NCBI GenBank assembly: GCA_035222895.1
Contig: JAVYIG010007220.1
Coordinates: 41,382 to 105,381 of the forward strand
Reading direction: 5' to 3'
Source: Strongylocentrotus droebachiensis
Taxonomy: Eukaryota > Echinodermata > Echinoidea > Camarodonta > Strongylocentrotidae
DNA length: 64,000 nt
Shown: piece by piece, positions 1-12,500 of the stretch
Layout: each line of letters begins with the position of its first letter
Numbering within the stretch: position 1 is the stretch's first letter
Program-made: the position numbers and the translations under genes
Notes under the pieces: model-generated
What the model was told of the DNA's origin: nothing
What the model saw: only the letters and a program-made list of their open reading frames with translations
The model's database searches: none

Positions 1-46
1 CAAACGTTTCAGTCATTTGGATGAAGTGGCAATTAAGTCTCGCCAA

Positions 47-2475
47 TAATTATTGTTTTTAGATCTCCGTAGGGGCAACAAAGTCTTGCCGATTATCATT
101 GTTTTAGATCTCCGTATAGGGGCAACAAAGCCTTGCTGATAATTATTGTTTTTAGATCTCCGTAGGGGCACAAAAACCTTGCCGATTCGTATTGTTTTTA
201 GATCTCCGTAGGGGGAACAAAACCTTGCCGACTATCATTGTTTTTAGATCTCCGTAGGGGCACAAAAACCTTGCCGATTCGTATTGTTTTTAGATCTCCG
301 TAGGGGGAACAAAACCTTGCTGACTATCATTGTTTTTAGAGCTCCGGAGGGGCACCAAAACCTTGCCGACTATCATTGTTTTTAGAGCTCCGGAGGGGCA
401 CCAAAACCTTGCCGACTATCATTGTTTTTAGAGCTCCGGAGGGGGAACAAAACCTTGCCGACTATTATTGTTTTTAGAGCTCCGGAGGGGCAACAAAACC
501 TTGCCGACTATTATTGTTTTTAGAGCTCCGGAGGGGCAACAAAACCTTGTCGACTATTATTGTTTTTAGAGCTCCGGAGGGGCAACAAAACCTTGCCGAC
601 TATTATTGTTTTTAGAGCTCCGGAGGGGCAACAAAACCTTGCCGACTATTATCGTTTTTAGAGCTCCGGAGGGGCAACAAAACCTTGCCGACTATTATTG
701 TTTTTGGAGCTCCGGAGGGGCAACAAAACCTTGTCGACTATCATTGTTTCTAGAGCTCCGGAGGGGCAACAAAACCTTGCCGACTATCATTGTTTTTAGA
801 GCTCCGGAGGGGCAACAAAACCTTGCCGACTATCATTGTTTTTAGAGCTCCGGAGGGGCAACAAAACCTTGCCGACTATTATTGTTTTTAGAGCTCCGGA
901 GCAGCAACAAAACCTTGCCGACTATCATTGTTTTTAGAGCTCCGAAGGGGCAACAAAACCTTCCGGTAATTATTGTTTTTAGAGCTCCGGAGGGGCAACA
1001 AAACCTTGCCGACTATCATTGTTTTTAGAGCTCCGGAGGGGCACCAAAACCTTGCCGACTATCATTGTTTTTAGAGCTCCGGAGGGGCAACAAAACCTTG
1101 CCGACTATCATTGTTTTTAAAGCTCCGGAGGGGCAACAAAACCTTGCCGACTATCATTGTTTTTAGAGCTCCGGAGGGGCAACAAAACCTTGCCGACTAT
1201 CATTGTTTTTAGAGCTCCGGAAGGGCAACAAAACCTTGCCGACTATTATTGTTTTTAGAGCTCCGGAGGGGCAACAAAACCTTGCCGACTATTATTGTTT
1301 TTTAGAGCTCCGGAGGGGCAACAAAACCTTGCCGACTATTATTGTTTTTAGAGCTCCGGAGGGGCACCAAAACCTTGCAGACTATTATTGTTTTTAGAGC
1401 TCCGGAGGGGCAACAAAAGCTTGAGGACTATCATTGTTTTTAGAGCTCCGGAGGGGCAACAAAACCTTGCCGACTATTATTGTTTTTAGAGCTCCGGAGG
1501 GGCAACAAAACCTTGCCGACTATCATTGTTTTTAGAGCTCCGGAGGGGCAACAAAACCTTGCCGACTATTATTGTTTTTAGAGCTCCGGAGGGGCAACAA
1601 AACCTTGCCGACTATCATTGTTTTTAGAGCTCCGGAGGGGCACCAAAACCTTGCCGACTATTATTGTTTTTAGAGCTCCGGAGGGGCAACAAAAGCTTGC
1701 CGACTATCATTGTTTTTAGAGCTCCGGAGGGGCAACAAAACCTTGCCGACTATCATTGTTTTTAGAGCTCCGGAGGGGCAACAAAACCTTGCCGACTATT
1801 ATTGTTTTTAGAGCTCCGGAGGGGCAACAAAACCTTGCCGACTATTATTGTTTTTAGAGCTCCGTAGGGGCAACAAAACCTTCCGGTAATTATTGTTTTT
1901 AGAGCTCCGGAGGGGCCACAAAACCTTGCCGACTATCATTGTTTTTAGAGCTCCGGAGGGGCACCAAAACCTTGCCGACTATCATTGTTTTTAGAGCTCC
2001 GGAGGGGCAACAAAACCTTGCCGACTATTATTTTTTTTAGAGCTCCGGAAGGGCAACAAACCCTTGCCGACTATTATTGTTTTTAGAGCTCCGGAGGGGC
2101 AACAAAACCTTGCCGACTATCATTGTTTTTAGAGCTCCGGAGGGGCAACAAAACCTTCCGGTAATTATTGTTTTTAGAGCTCCGGAAGGGCAACAAACCC
2201 TTGCCGACTATTATTGTTTTTAGAGCTCCCGAGGGGCAACAAAACCTTGCCGACTATCATTGTTTTTAGAGCTCCGGAGGGGCAACAAAACCTTCCGGTA
2301 ATTATTGTTTTTAGAGCTCCGGAGGGGCAACAAAACCTTGCCGACTATAATTGTTTTTAGAGCTCCGGAGGGGCAACAAAACCTTGCCGACTATCATTGT
2401 TTTTAGAGCTCCGTAGGGGCAACAAAACCTTGCCGACTATCATTGTTTTTAGAGCTCCGTAGGGGCAACAAAACC
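47..2475. repeat. 46-bp tandem minisatellite, about 52 copies
   Basis: A unit of about 46 bp, built around GAGCTCCGGAGGGGCAACAA followed by a CCTTGCCGACTAT-type stretch and TTGTTTTTA, repeats head to tail from near the window start to about 2475. Successive units start, for example, at 431, 477 and 523. Edge units are more diverged: AGATCTCCGTA at the left, GAGCTCCGTA at the far right. Core units are nearly identical. A recurrent shorter variant reads CCTTCCGGTAATTATTG (near 960, 1880, 2155 and 2290). Because 46 is not a multiple of three, short open frames cross the array in all phases; they are not genes. The array may continue left of the window. Confidence 0.95.
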
Positions 2476-3000
2476 TTTTTGAACATTACAAGTCGGGCTG
2501 GCTTACGATGACTATAATGTCGGCAAAACTTTTGTGGATTAAAATATTGTGGCCGTAAACGGTTTGATTTTGAAAAGGGCATTCCGGCCAGTGAGAGGGG
2601 CATGGCGGCAAACTGCCGATTGCCGGTGGGTAATTCGAGCCCTGCAATATAAAGATGCACTTGTTTAGAGCCAAATGATTTAATTTTTCAACCAGTTGAG
2701 GGGTTTGTTTTTGCACATTAAAAAACTGCAATTGCAGGTCATACAAAATGCAAAAAGAATCCCCATGATACGATGATTCTTTAGAATAGAGAATCGACAC
2801 CTTGGTTTCAGGAGTAAAACTTTTACTTTGGCCAGCTCTATGTATAACTATGTATAAGTCATATAATGTAATTGTGATTGTTATGAGGAGATGTTTGTTT
2901 GAATTGGAATTCAGTCAGAGCCTAACCCAAAGGTAGAACTGATTAATAACTGTTCAATTATAAGTCATGTCCTTTCCGTATTTTCGTTGTTTCTTAATAG
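2476..3000. other. Unique sequence before the first visible CFP1-like exon
   Basis: No convincing coding exon was found between the minisatellite and the first CXXC exon. The stretch ends in a pyrimidine-rich tract and TTAATAG, the acceptor for the exon at 3001. It is read here as intron, because that exon opens in phase 0 without a start codon and upstream coding sequence is therefore expected. Confidence 0.5.
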
Positions 3001-3590
3001 AGAATCGCTTGGATCTGTGGTGAATGTGTTGCTTGCAGAACAGTCACCAATTGTGGTTGCTGTAAAAATTGCCTGGTAAGAAATCACACATGTACTGTAT
3101 GGTGATATTGCTAAAATATCACTGATATGCTTTTGATTGCTCAAATAAGTTTTTAAAGGCATCGTTTACCTATGTTAAATCTGAGATGCACGGCCCTACG
3201 TGTTATCAATGTCTGTGATATGGTGTAATAATATTGAGCCCTTAAAAATTGTGCTTCAAAATGATCAAGAAGTGCCTCAAAAAGTTTTTTTTTTTTAATT
3301 AAAAGCCTCAACTGAACATTTAGCTTTTGACATTGTGTTACTACTGAAGATGAATTTTATATTAAGAGATGCCCGTTGAAAAGTTGTTCCAGTTGTGGAA
3401 TGATTAAAAGACAGAATAAGATGCATTATGCATGTGAGCAATACGTAAAATATTGACATTAACTGCAGTATTCTTATAATCTTCAAAAACAATTGTGTAT
3501 TTATCCAATATTTAGGATAAAGTTGAAAATGGAGGTCCTAGCATATTGAGACAGAAATGTATCTTCAAACAGTGTTTGCTTCAAAAATTT
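3001..3590 (+). other. CXXC finger A (exons 1 and 2)
   Basis: Exon 3001-3075 gives CGECVACRTVTNCGCCKNC, the first six zinc ligands. Exon 3516-3590 gives DKVENGGPSILRQKC and then KQC, the closing cysteines. The spacing C-x2-C-x2-C-x5-C-x2-C-x2-C matches CXXC domains. At the KFGG position, which supports CpG recognition in CFP1, this finger reads ENGGP, so it keeps the Gly-Gly but not Lys-Phe. It is the most CFP1-like of the three fingers. Confidence 0.85.
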
Positions 3591-6500
3591 GTGAGTATAT
3601 ATTTAGATCACTATAGACTCATTCTGCTTTCTTAGTTATTTACAAGACATCGCTATCCCTCTATCCCCCCCCCCCCCCCCCCAAAAAAAAAAAAATAATA
3701 ATAATAATAATAATAATAATAAAGAAAAAAGAGAGAAAAGAAAGAAAGATGCAACAATAAATGGAAACAACAACTGATATTAATTTAACATGCATGAATA
3801 TTGCGATCAACCAAAGCAATAAAATGTCTAACGGCAGCAATTTTCTTCAGGGTCGGTAAGAACTACACCCCAATACAAGGCTTACATGTATCAATTAAAA
3901 GTTTACCCAACTTTGGTAGCTCCTTATTGAAAGGTCATAACCAAACTTTTTTTCAACTGCCTATTAGTCAATGTTAATAAAGGAGCAATTGTTTTGGAAT
4001 TTGGTAACACACTGTGACACACATAATGGCCAACATTCATTGCTTCAGCCCAGACTTAGTACATAAGGATTTTGACATTACTTTTTGAAAAGCCTGCTGT
4101 TCAGTCATCCTTGGCAGCTCAATTATGAAAATTGTATCATTAGACAGGGTATTAGTTCTTCTTAAGAAGAAAATATAATTCAAGGTCACGCAGGTTATAC
4201 ATTTTTAGTTACAAGATACCAAAGTTGGGTAAACTTTGTTTTGATACGCATTGTATACTGCGAACGCATGCGAGAGAACTGATACCGGATAGAAACTACT
4301 GGCAAGCAATTCTATTAGTTTGAATTGCTGTTTCGTGTACCGGTATAAGAACTTTTGAGTTCAATCATGTTTTGAGTTGGTGTTGGCCTCGAGATAATTC
4401 AGATGATGGGTTATGAAGTTAAACAAAATTAAAAAGTATGATTTCAGAAGAAACACAATTTGTTTATACCCCGGTCACACATAGACGCCGCTTCGACTAC
4501 GATGGAACAGTGGCTGAGAGCGGTCTAGGCGTTGGTGTAGGTGTAATCTTAGTGGCAGCCAGTCAGCAGCGCTTATGACGTAGAAGCATCGTAGTACAGT
4601 CTTGAAGTAGTCTTTAATTTGCCAAATGGTTGGATTTAGACGGGGATAATGCCCCGATTTGATAAACTTTTTCGGATCAGGGTGGTTGGCATGGTCTTCG
4701 TAAGGTCGGAGCGATGTGTGACCAGGGTATTAGTGTATAATGTCTGCATTTGTCTGTTCAAAGTCTTGTATAGATATGTTGATCAGTAGAATATTCAAAT
4801 CCTTGTAAAAATATGAACACAATAGAAACAAAATTCACATCGCTGTTTTTTGCTTTTTGTTTACTGATGCTATAATGAAGGTAAAATGTTTTGAAGTTTT
4901 ATTCTAGTGCCTTTTGAATACTTCAATTGATGTTTACATGTTTGTTTATTTGCAGCATTCTCCTAATGAATGTGGGTCATGTGCGGCCTGTAAGAGAACT
5001 TTAGACTGTTACAAGTGTAAACCATGCGGGGTGAGTTTGTTAAGATTTATTCCTGGATTCTTGGTATTACAAGAGACTAATGGTCTCATTGGCCTGTATA
5101 ATACTTTTCATATTTAATATTGTAGTGAATAATGGGGTAACACAAATATATAACAGATGAAATTAACCCCCTACAAAGGAAGGTTTAATAAATATCTACA
5201 TAATGCTCCCATGCGAACACACAGCAACCTCTTTGTTTGACGAATGTAAAATGTCGAAGATCCCAGATATATTTTAAACTGGACAATTTATGTATGAGTT
5301 ACCGTTATAAATAGTTTTTCTATCTCACTTATAGACATGAGATATTTATAAACCGTTGATTTATTCTTACATCAACATATTTATAAACCATTGATTTATT
5401 CTTACATCAACATTGATCAAGTTTGAGTAATGTCTGTCCCATTTCTTTTCAGGAGAATCGAAAGGTTCGAAGAAGAAAACAAAAGAAGGTCCAGTGTCAA
5501 CTGAGGAGATGCAAGAATCGAGAAGTAAGTGATATTGTTGTGTATTTATCCAATATTTAGGATAAAGTTGAAAATGGAGATCCTAGCATATGGAGACAGA
5601 AATGTAATTTGTGAGCATATATTTAGATCAGTGTAGACACATTCTGCTTTGTAAGTTGTTTACAAGCTGTCACTACCCCTGGCCGAGAGCAGGGACAATC
5701 ATGGGTCAAACGTGGGTCAAATGTGGGAGGATCTCCATGGGCGTGGTTTGGTCGGGTGGGATCTCCTAGTTCGAGAAGCTACATGCCATACCCAAGCTTA
5801 TTTTGAACAAGCACAAAATATGCGTAGGCGGTTCGTGGCCAACAAGAAGTGGGGCAAAGTCTTATCAAGAAAGTACTAGTGGGAATGCCATTATCGTACA
5901 AGCAGCGTGGTAGCATCGCGGTGAGACGTCTGTAAAAATCTAGAAATAAAAACGCAGCACCGTCGGCAACTATTTCGAGCCGCTTTAGGCCGTTCATCTT
6001 CGAAGTTGGGAAAGAACTGAAGAAATGCTTGAACACCCCCATTTTATATAAACATCGCCACAAATCTTAATAGGAGCGTACTAGTAGCGTAAAATGGTCA
6101 GCACCAGCATAGCGACATCGTCCTACATTCTTCTAGGTCTGTATAACAATGTAGTATGGTCCTGTACGTCGTACAACAACATTAGAAATGACCACTTGGT
6201 CGGCATTGGTGTAGGTGTAATCGTAGTGACAGCCAGTCAGCAGCACTTATGATGTAGAAAGCATCGTTGTACAGTCTTGATGTAGTCTTTAATTTGCCAA
6301 ATTGCTGGATTTAGATGGCAATAATGCCTGAATTTATAAACTTTTTCAGATTGGGGTGTTGGGGTGGTCGGCATGGTCTTCGTAAGGTCGGAGCGATGTG
6401 TGACCGGGGTATTAGTGTATAATGTCTGCATTTGTCTGTTCAAAGTCTTGTATCTAAACGATCAGATCAGTTTAGATATGTTGTGACCAGTAGAAGATTC

Positions 6501-9500
6501 AAATCCATGAACACAATAGAAACAAAATTCACATCGCTGTTTGTTTGCTTTTTGTTTACTGATGCTATAATGAAGTCAAAATGTTTTGAAGTTTTATTCT
6601 AGTGCCTTCTGAATACCTCAATTGATGTTTATATGTTTTTTTATTTGCAGCATCCTACTTATGTATGTGGGTCATGTGCTTCCTGTAGGAGAACTTCAAA
6701 TTGTCAAAGGTGTAAAGTCTGCAAGGTGAGCTTGTTAAAATTCATTCCTGGATTCTTGGTATTACAAGAGACTAATGGTCTCATTGGCCTGTATAATACT
6801 TTTCATATTTAATATTGTTGTGAATAATGGGGTAACACAAATATATAACAGATGAAATTAACCCCCTACAAAGGAAGGTTTAATAAATATCTACATAATG
6901 CTCCCATGCGTACACACAGCAACCTCTTTGTTTGACGAATGTAAAATATAGAAGTTCCCAGATATATATATTTTTTAAACTGGACAAATTACATATGAAT
7001 TACCTTTATAATTAGTTTTTCTATCTCACTTATAGACATTAGATATTTGTATACCATTGATTTATTATTACATCAACATTCATCAAGTATAAGTAATGTC
7101 TGTCCCATTTTGTTTCAGGACAATCAAAAGTTTCTAAAAAGATTGAAGGTCAAGTGTCAACTGAGGAGATGCTTGAATATAGAAGTAAGTGATATTGTTG
7201 GCCTATTTTTTTACTATATTTTGATACTGATGATATATTTGTTTTTATGCCTCCACTACAAAGTAGCCGGAGGCATTATGTTTTCTAGTTGTCCTTCCGT
7301 CCGTACGTCCCGTTCTCATGATCGCCTTATCTCCAGAACCGATCCATGGATTACCGCCAAACTTTAATCATTGATGTATCTTGCAGACCTAATGAAGTGA
7401 TTAGATTTTGGGGTCACAAGGTTAAAGGTCGAAGGTCACAGGGCTCATTATGTATTCAAAAATAGCTTATGATCGCATTATCTCAAGAACTGATTAATGA
7501 ATTCCTGCCAAACTTAGGTCATGTATGTATCTTACAGGGCCAATGAAGTGATTAGATTTTGGGGTCACGAGGTCAAGGGTCATAGGTTACAGGGCTCATT
7601 ATATATGCAAAAATAGCTTGTGATAGCGTTATCTCAAGAACCTATGGATGGATTTTTACTAAACTTGGGTCATGTATGTATCATACAGAGCCAATGTACT
7701 GATTAGATTTTGAGGTCACAAGGTCAAAGGTCACAGGGATCATTATGTATGCAAAAATAGCTTGTGATCGCGTTATCTCAAGAAAAGATAGATGGATTAC
7801 CGCCAAACCCAGGTCATGTATACATCTTGCATAGCCAATGAGCCGATTAGATTTTGGGGTCACAAGGTCGAAGGGTCAAAGGTCACATGGCTCATTATGT
7901 ATGCAAAAATAGCTTATCGCAATATCATGAGAAACAAAATACAGATTACTATCAAACTCATGACATGTATATGTTTCTTGCAGAGCCAATGAACTGATAA
8001 GAATTTAGGGTCATCAGGTCAAAGGCCATGGGAGTCATTAAAGGGAACCAAAACCTTCATACTAACTTACTTTTATTGTAAATTTTAAAAGATTTGAATT
8101 AAATCAGTGAAAATTTGAACAAAATCGGGCAAGGAATAAGGAAGTTAGAGCTTTTTGAAATGACTAGTCACTAGAGGGCGGTATTAAATTTGATGACATC
8201 ATCTGTGGACAACTCTCCATGCCTTTTGTACATAAAATTTCACATTTTTTTTGTTTTCTTCGTATTTATTTGTGTTCTTGATCCGACTTCATAACATGTG
8301 AAGTGGAATATCATTTTGCATTCTATATCTTGCTTTCAGGGGAGTAGATTATCTCAATCACAAGAAAGAAGGAAAAACATGAAATTTGATGTACAAAAGG
8401 CATGGAGAGTTGTCCACAGATGATGTCATCAAATTGAATACCGCCCTCTAGTGACTAGTCATTTCAAAAAGCTCTAACTTCCTTGTTCCTTGCCCGATTT
8501 TGTTCAAATTTTCACTGATATTTTTCAAATATCTTGAACTTTACAATAAAAGTAACTTAGTATGAAGGTTTTGGTTCCCTTTAAGGATGCCTATAAATAG
8601 CTTGTGAATGCATTATTAACGACGACAGATGGATTACAATTGAATTATTAAAGCTGAAGAAGAAAAAAATTAGCCATATGAATGATGGATTATTGATATT
8701 TTTGACTGAAACAAATTTCTACCATCGGTTATTTGTAGGAAGATATGTTATATCATACAATACCAATGATCATACTCAAGAAGTATGTGAGACATGATAA
8801 AAAGCTTGAATGGTGTGGTGTCTGTCTGTACACCTTGTGAATGAAAAATCGCTTCATACATAGTCGTATCTTGTTTTTTTTGGTTGCTGTCACAGACCCC
8901 ATCCCCAGCGATAGAGCACATTGATTTGTCAGACTCAGATAGTAAAGATACAACCAGCAAGGACTGTGAGGATGAAACAACACTCAAATCATCAACGAGG
9001 TAAAGATAAGATTGAGCTCCTCCAATATGGTTTGCGTAGACCACTTTACTAAAATATTCAAATTTTATGCGGACTTTTTAAACAAAGGTTGTTTTAGACA
9101 ACCCTAAACAGTCAGACCGCAGCGCGCGCGTTAATGAGGCTGAAAGCTGATTTTTACTCAGCGATATCTGGCGATCACATAACATTTACGTCTGCTGAAT
9201 TTCCATGCGCTTTTCAGTGAGATTTGTAGGGGTGTACATGTAGCTGCGTTTTTGGTTGTTAACTTCATTCAACATGGCAGCATGCAACGGAAAATCACTC
9301 TCGAGATTTTCAGCATCAGTTTGATATGTAATTTGCCATATTTCGCAATTTGTAAACAATAATTTTTCACAACTTTTATTGACGTTATTTTTGTAACATT
9401 TCAACTGCTGTTTTGACCCGGGAATTTCACTTTTGGTTCCTGACTTTGGGACAAAATAAATTTGTCCACTTTGAGATTCGTTCGAAAGATGAAAAGTCAC

Positions 9501-12500
9501 TGATCAAAAATATGTCAAAACCTAATTGACGCAAAATCATGTTCTTTTTATAATCATAGTCATTAAGACCCTAAAAACCCGGAAATTACCAATTTGTTCT
9601 TTTTATGATAGCGCGAAATTGTGTGATTTCATACTCGTGCACGCTCGCCGTCTGAGCAATGGCAATGCATAACTGATTATTAAACTCCAGGGAGCTCCGC
9701 CGCGCCATCGACTAGCCGAAAAAAAATTAGAAAGATGATTAAAAAAGAAATATAGTAGAAAAGAATCATCTGCATGGCAGGTGAGGTATTTGATCTCGGG
9801 TCTTTAGATTGTTGTCAAGACGGCTTGCGCGCACGTGCTTTACAGGCGCACGCCACAACGCATGGTTACCAAAATGTGGTATTCAAAATATTAATAAACC
9901 AAAGCGAAACATATGTGACGTAGTTGACGTAGTTGACCAATCAAAACTCTCACATCGGCAAAATTTACTACTTTTTTTAATTATTCATGAACATGAGCGT
10001 GATCTTTTTTGGTTCCTGACTTTGGGACAGCGTAAAATATAATAATTTTGATATCATTGTAAAGAAAAATATTTATGCTTTATGCTGATTATAACATCTT
10101 CTTGACGCAAGAATGATTTCTATGTGAAAATCAGCCCTACTCTTTAGATAGATTTATCGTCGAAAAACCCCATTTTCAAGGCGAAATATCTGTTTCCAAA
10201 ATATATCTAACATGATTGTCATATAAGTATATAAAGAGTGCAACTTCTTATCTTTAAAATAAGACCCATTTCATTAGAAACGAACAATTATAAAGGCAAA
10301 AATTGCCGATCGGGAAGACCGTCTGCACTACTCATTACGTATGCAAAACACGTAAATTCTTGCATACGTGCTGAGTAAAATAGAGGGTTTTCGCACCGGC
10401 TGCGGTCTGACTGTAAACTTGTCTGAAGTGTGCCCAACATAGCAACAGGTAATGTATGCAGACAGGATTCAGAGTATTGTAGTTCATTCATTAATAACAG
10501 GTTCGCAGACCAATTTGTCACTAGGTCCCCAGGAAAGAAGCATCCTTAAATTTGAATATGTTAGTAAACTGGTCTATTGCTGAGTGCGCTTAGTATTTCT
10601 ATTTAGTTAAATGGGAGTGCAGTTTGCAAAACATGGTAGAAAATAGATTTGAACATGCATCCTCCATCCCCTCCTTTCTCTCCCCTCTCACTTCTCTCCT
10701 ATATTTCATGTCTCTCATCTTCTCTCTCTCTTATGCCCATGACAGCCGCATTTTTGATGCGTTCCCTGAGCAGATAAAGAAGTGGAAACAGGACTCTAAC
10801 TTTGCGCAGGAGAAAGGTATCGATTGGGAGAAGCTAGAAAGTAGCCTCGAGGAGATCAAATTGAACCTTGCCGACATAGACTCCGAGATGATGAAACTGA
10901 AAGAAGTTATTGCCAAGCCCAAGACACCAGCCAGTATTGATGCAAACAGACAGGTAAAGAGCTCTTTAAAAGATCTTGAACAGTTGATAGTGTCCTGTAT
11001 TTTGTAAATCGTCATATTATAGCAGAATTTTCTTTCGTGGACAACAGAATATGCACTACGTTGAAAACCAGGTTCCCTTTTTAGGATGCTTTTATTCTAG
11101 TCAAAGAATGTTTCATGAAATGTGATAAATGTTTCCTTTTGCAGGTAGAAGAATTGGTTGATGTGATTTGCAAAAATATTCATGATGATTAAGAAAAAGG
11201 GTTTCTCCACACATAAAATCCAACATTTGATATTAAAATTCATACTTGAGTGCTAATAAGATTTAATTATTTACATTTTCTAGATGAAAAAGCAGACATC
11301 TAAAAGCTGTATCAGAGGGCCTCAGATCGTGAGGTGAGTTTATATTTTTAATGTATTGATTCTTTCTCTTGCTTTCTGATCTTATGTGCTAAAACCAAGA
11401 TATTACTAAAAATCATATGTGCATTTCTAATGGAGGTATTGCTGCTCTAAAGCAATTGGATGAGCATAAAAGTGCATTTAGATTGCTATGCTTATATGTA
11501 AATGTTTAGATCTTTGATGTAGACAATTACAAAAAGTTAGCATTAAAAAACTTTTCTAGAAAAAAAGGGACAAAAGTATTCTACTGTTCTCTCGCATACA
11601 ATCCATTTTGAATGAATTTCTTTTAGAAGTTGTGATGACTGTTAGATTTTTGGTGTAGATAACTTTAAAGTTGTAATAACATAAATCTAGTAAAAGTGGC
11701 ACAATTCATAACAGCAATCGTGATATATCAAGAATATGCAGTCCCGCATCATATGTATCCATGTATTGAACAGAGAGGTCACTTACAAGTTAACATGATA
11801 TACTTTTTTGTTTTGTTGCCTCTTGTTTTTTCTGTAGAGAGTCCAAATTGTGTGAGCATCTGGCTGCCCAGCAAAGCACATCTGTGATGAAACTGCGGAT
11901 GATGTACCATGGAAGTAGTCAAGAACCAAAGGTAAGATGAAGTATATAATGTATCTTTCATGTTGGTTTCACTGCACACAATAGAAGAGGAGGATATGAC
12001 CTGGAATTTGTGTCATCTGATTTGTGATACTTGATAACCCTTGTGTACAAGCTTCATGGAATTTGAACGAACACTTTTGAAATTATGCTAACAATTCAAA
12101 ATCTTGATGTTGATGCCACAACAAAGTCTAAGTTTGCAGACGTGAAATTACATTTGACCTTAAATTTGTCCCATAAAAAACTAATCACATGATTGAAGAT
12201 AGTTGATAGCCCCTACTGTATGTTCAAGTTTCATGGAATAGGAATATACACTTTCAAAATTATGATAAAAATAGATACCGGTATTGAATGGATGATAATA
12301 GTTGATGTTCACTGTTATCCGTGTAAACAAAACACTGCATGTGATTAAAGATGTTGATCTCTGAAATCTGAAATTTTGAAAAAATTGAGCTATAAGCATG
12401 CATTTTAATTAATTGTTACAATTTGTTACATGTGTTACATCTGAATCAGTGAAGACGTAAAGAGGGTAAAGCGCTATATATATATATTCAGATTAGTATG

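Larger units (their letters stand above)
3495..7200 (+). repeat. Tandem segmental duplication inside the CFP1-like gene
   Basis: Sequence from about 3495 to 5540 (exons 2 to 4 with introns) is repeated from about 5541 to 7200. The junction is visible: the finger B donor intron GTAAGTGATATTGTTG (5525-5540) runs straight into TGTATTTATCCAATATTTAG, the acceptor upstream of exon 2 (compare 3496-3515). The introns at 5031-5440 and 6726-7110 are nearly identical. The second copy is shorter and has different material at about 5690-6180. Confidence 0.85.

Noticed and set aside
606..1397. Open frames across the minisatellite (79 and 64 aa, repeated LRRGNKTLPTIIVF)
   Set aside because: They are products of the 46-bp repeat read through all three phases; no start context, no splice logic and no domain.
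1..2475. CRISPR array
   Set aside because: The tandem units have no unique spacers and the window is clearly eukaryotic.
11145..11190. Strong acceptor followed by VEELVDVICKNIHDD and a stop
   Set aside because: It could be an alternative terminal exon, but it has no donor and the exon at 11284 joins 10953 in phase and leads to the conserved C-terminus. Kept out of the main model.
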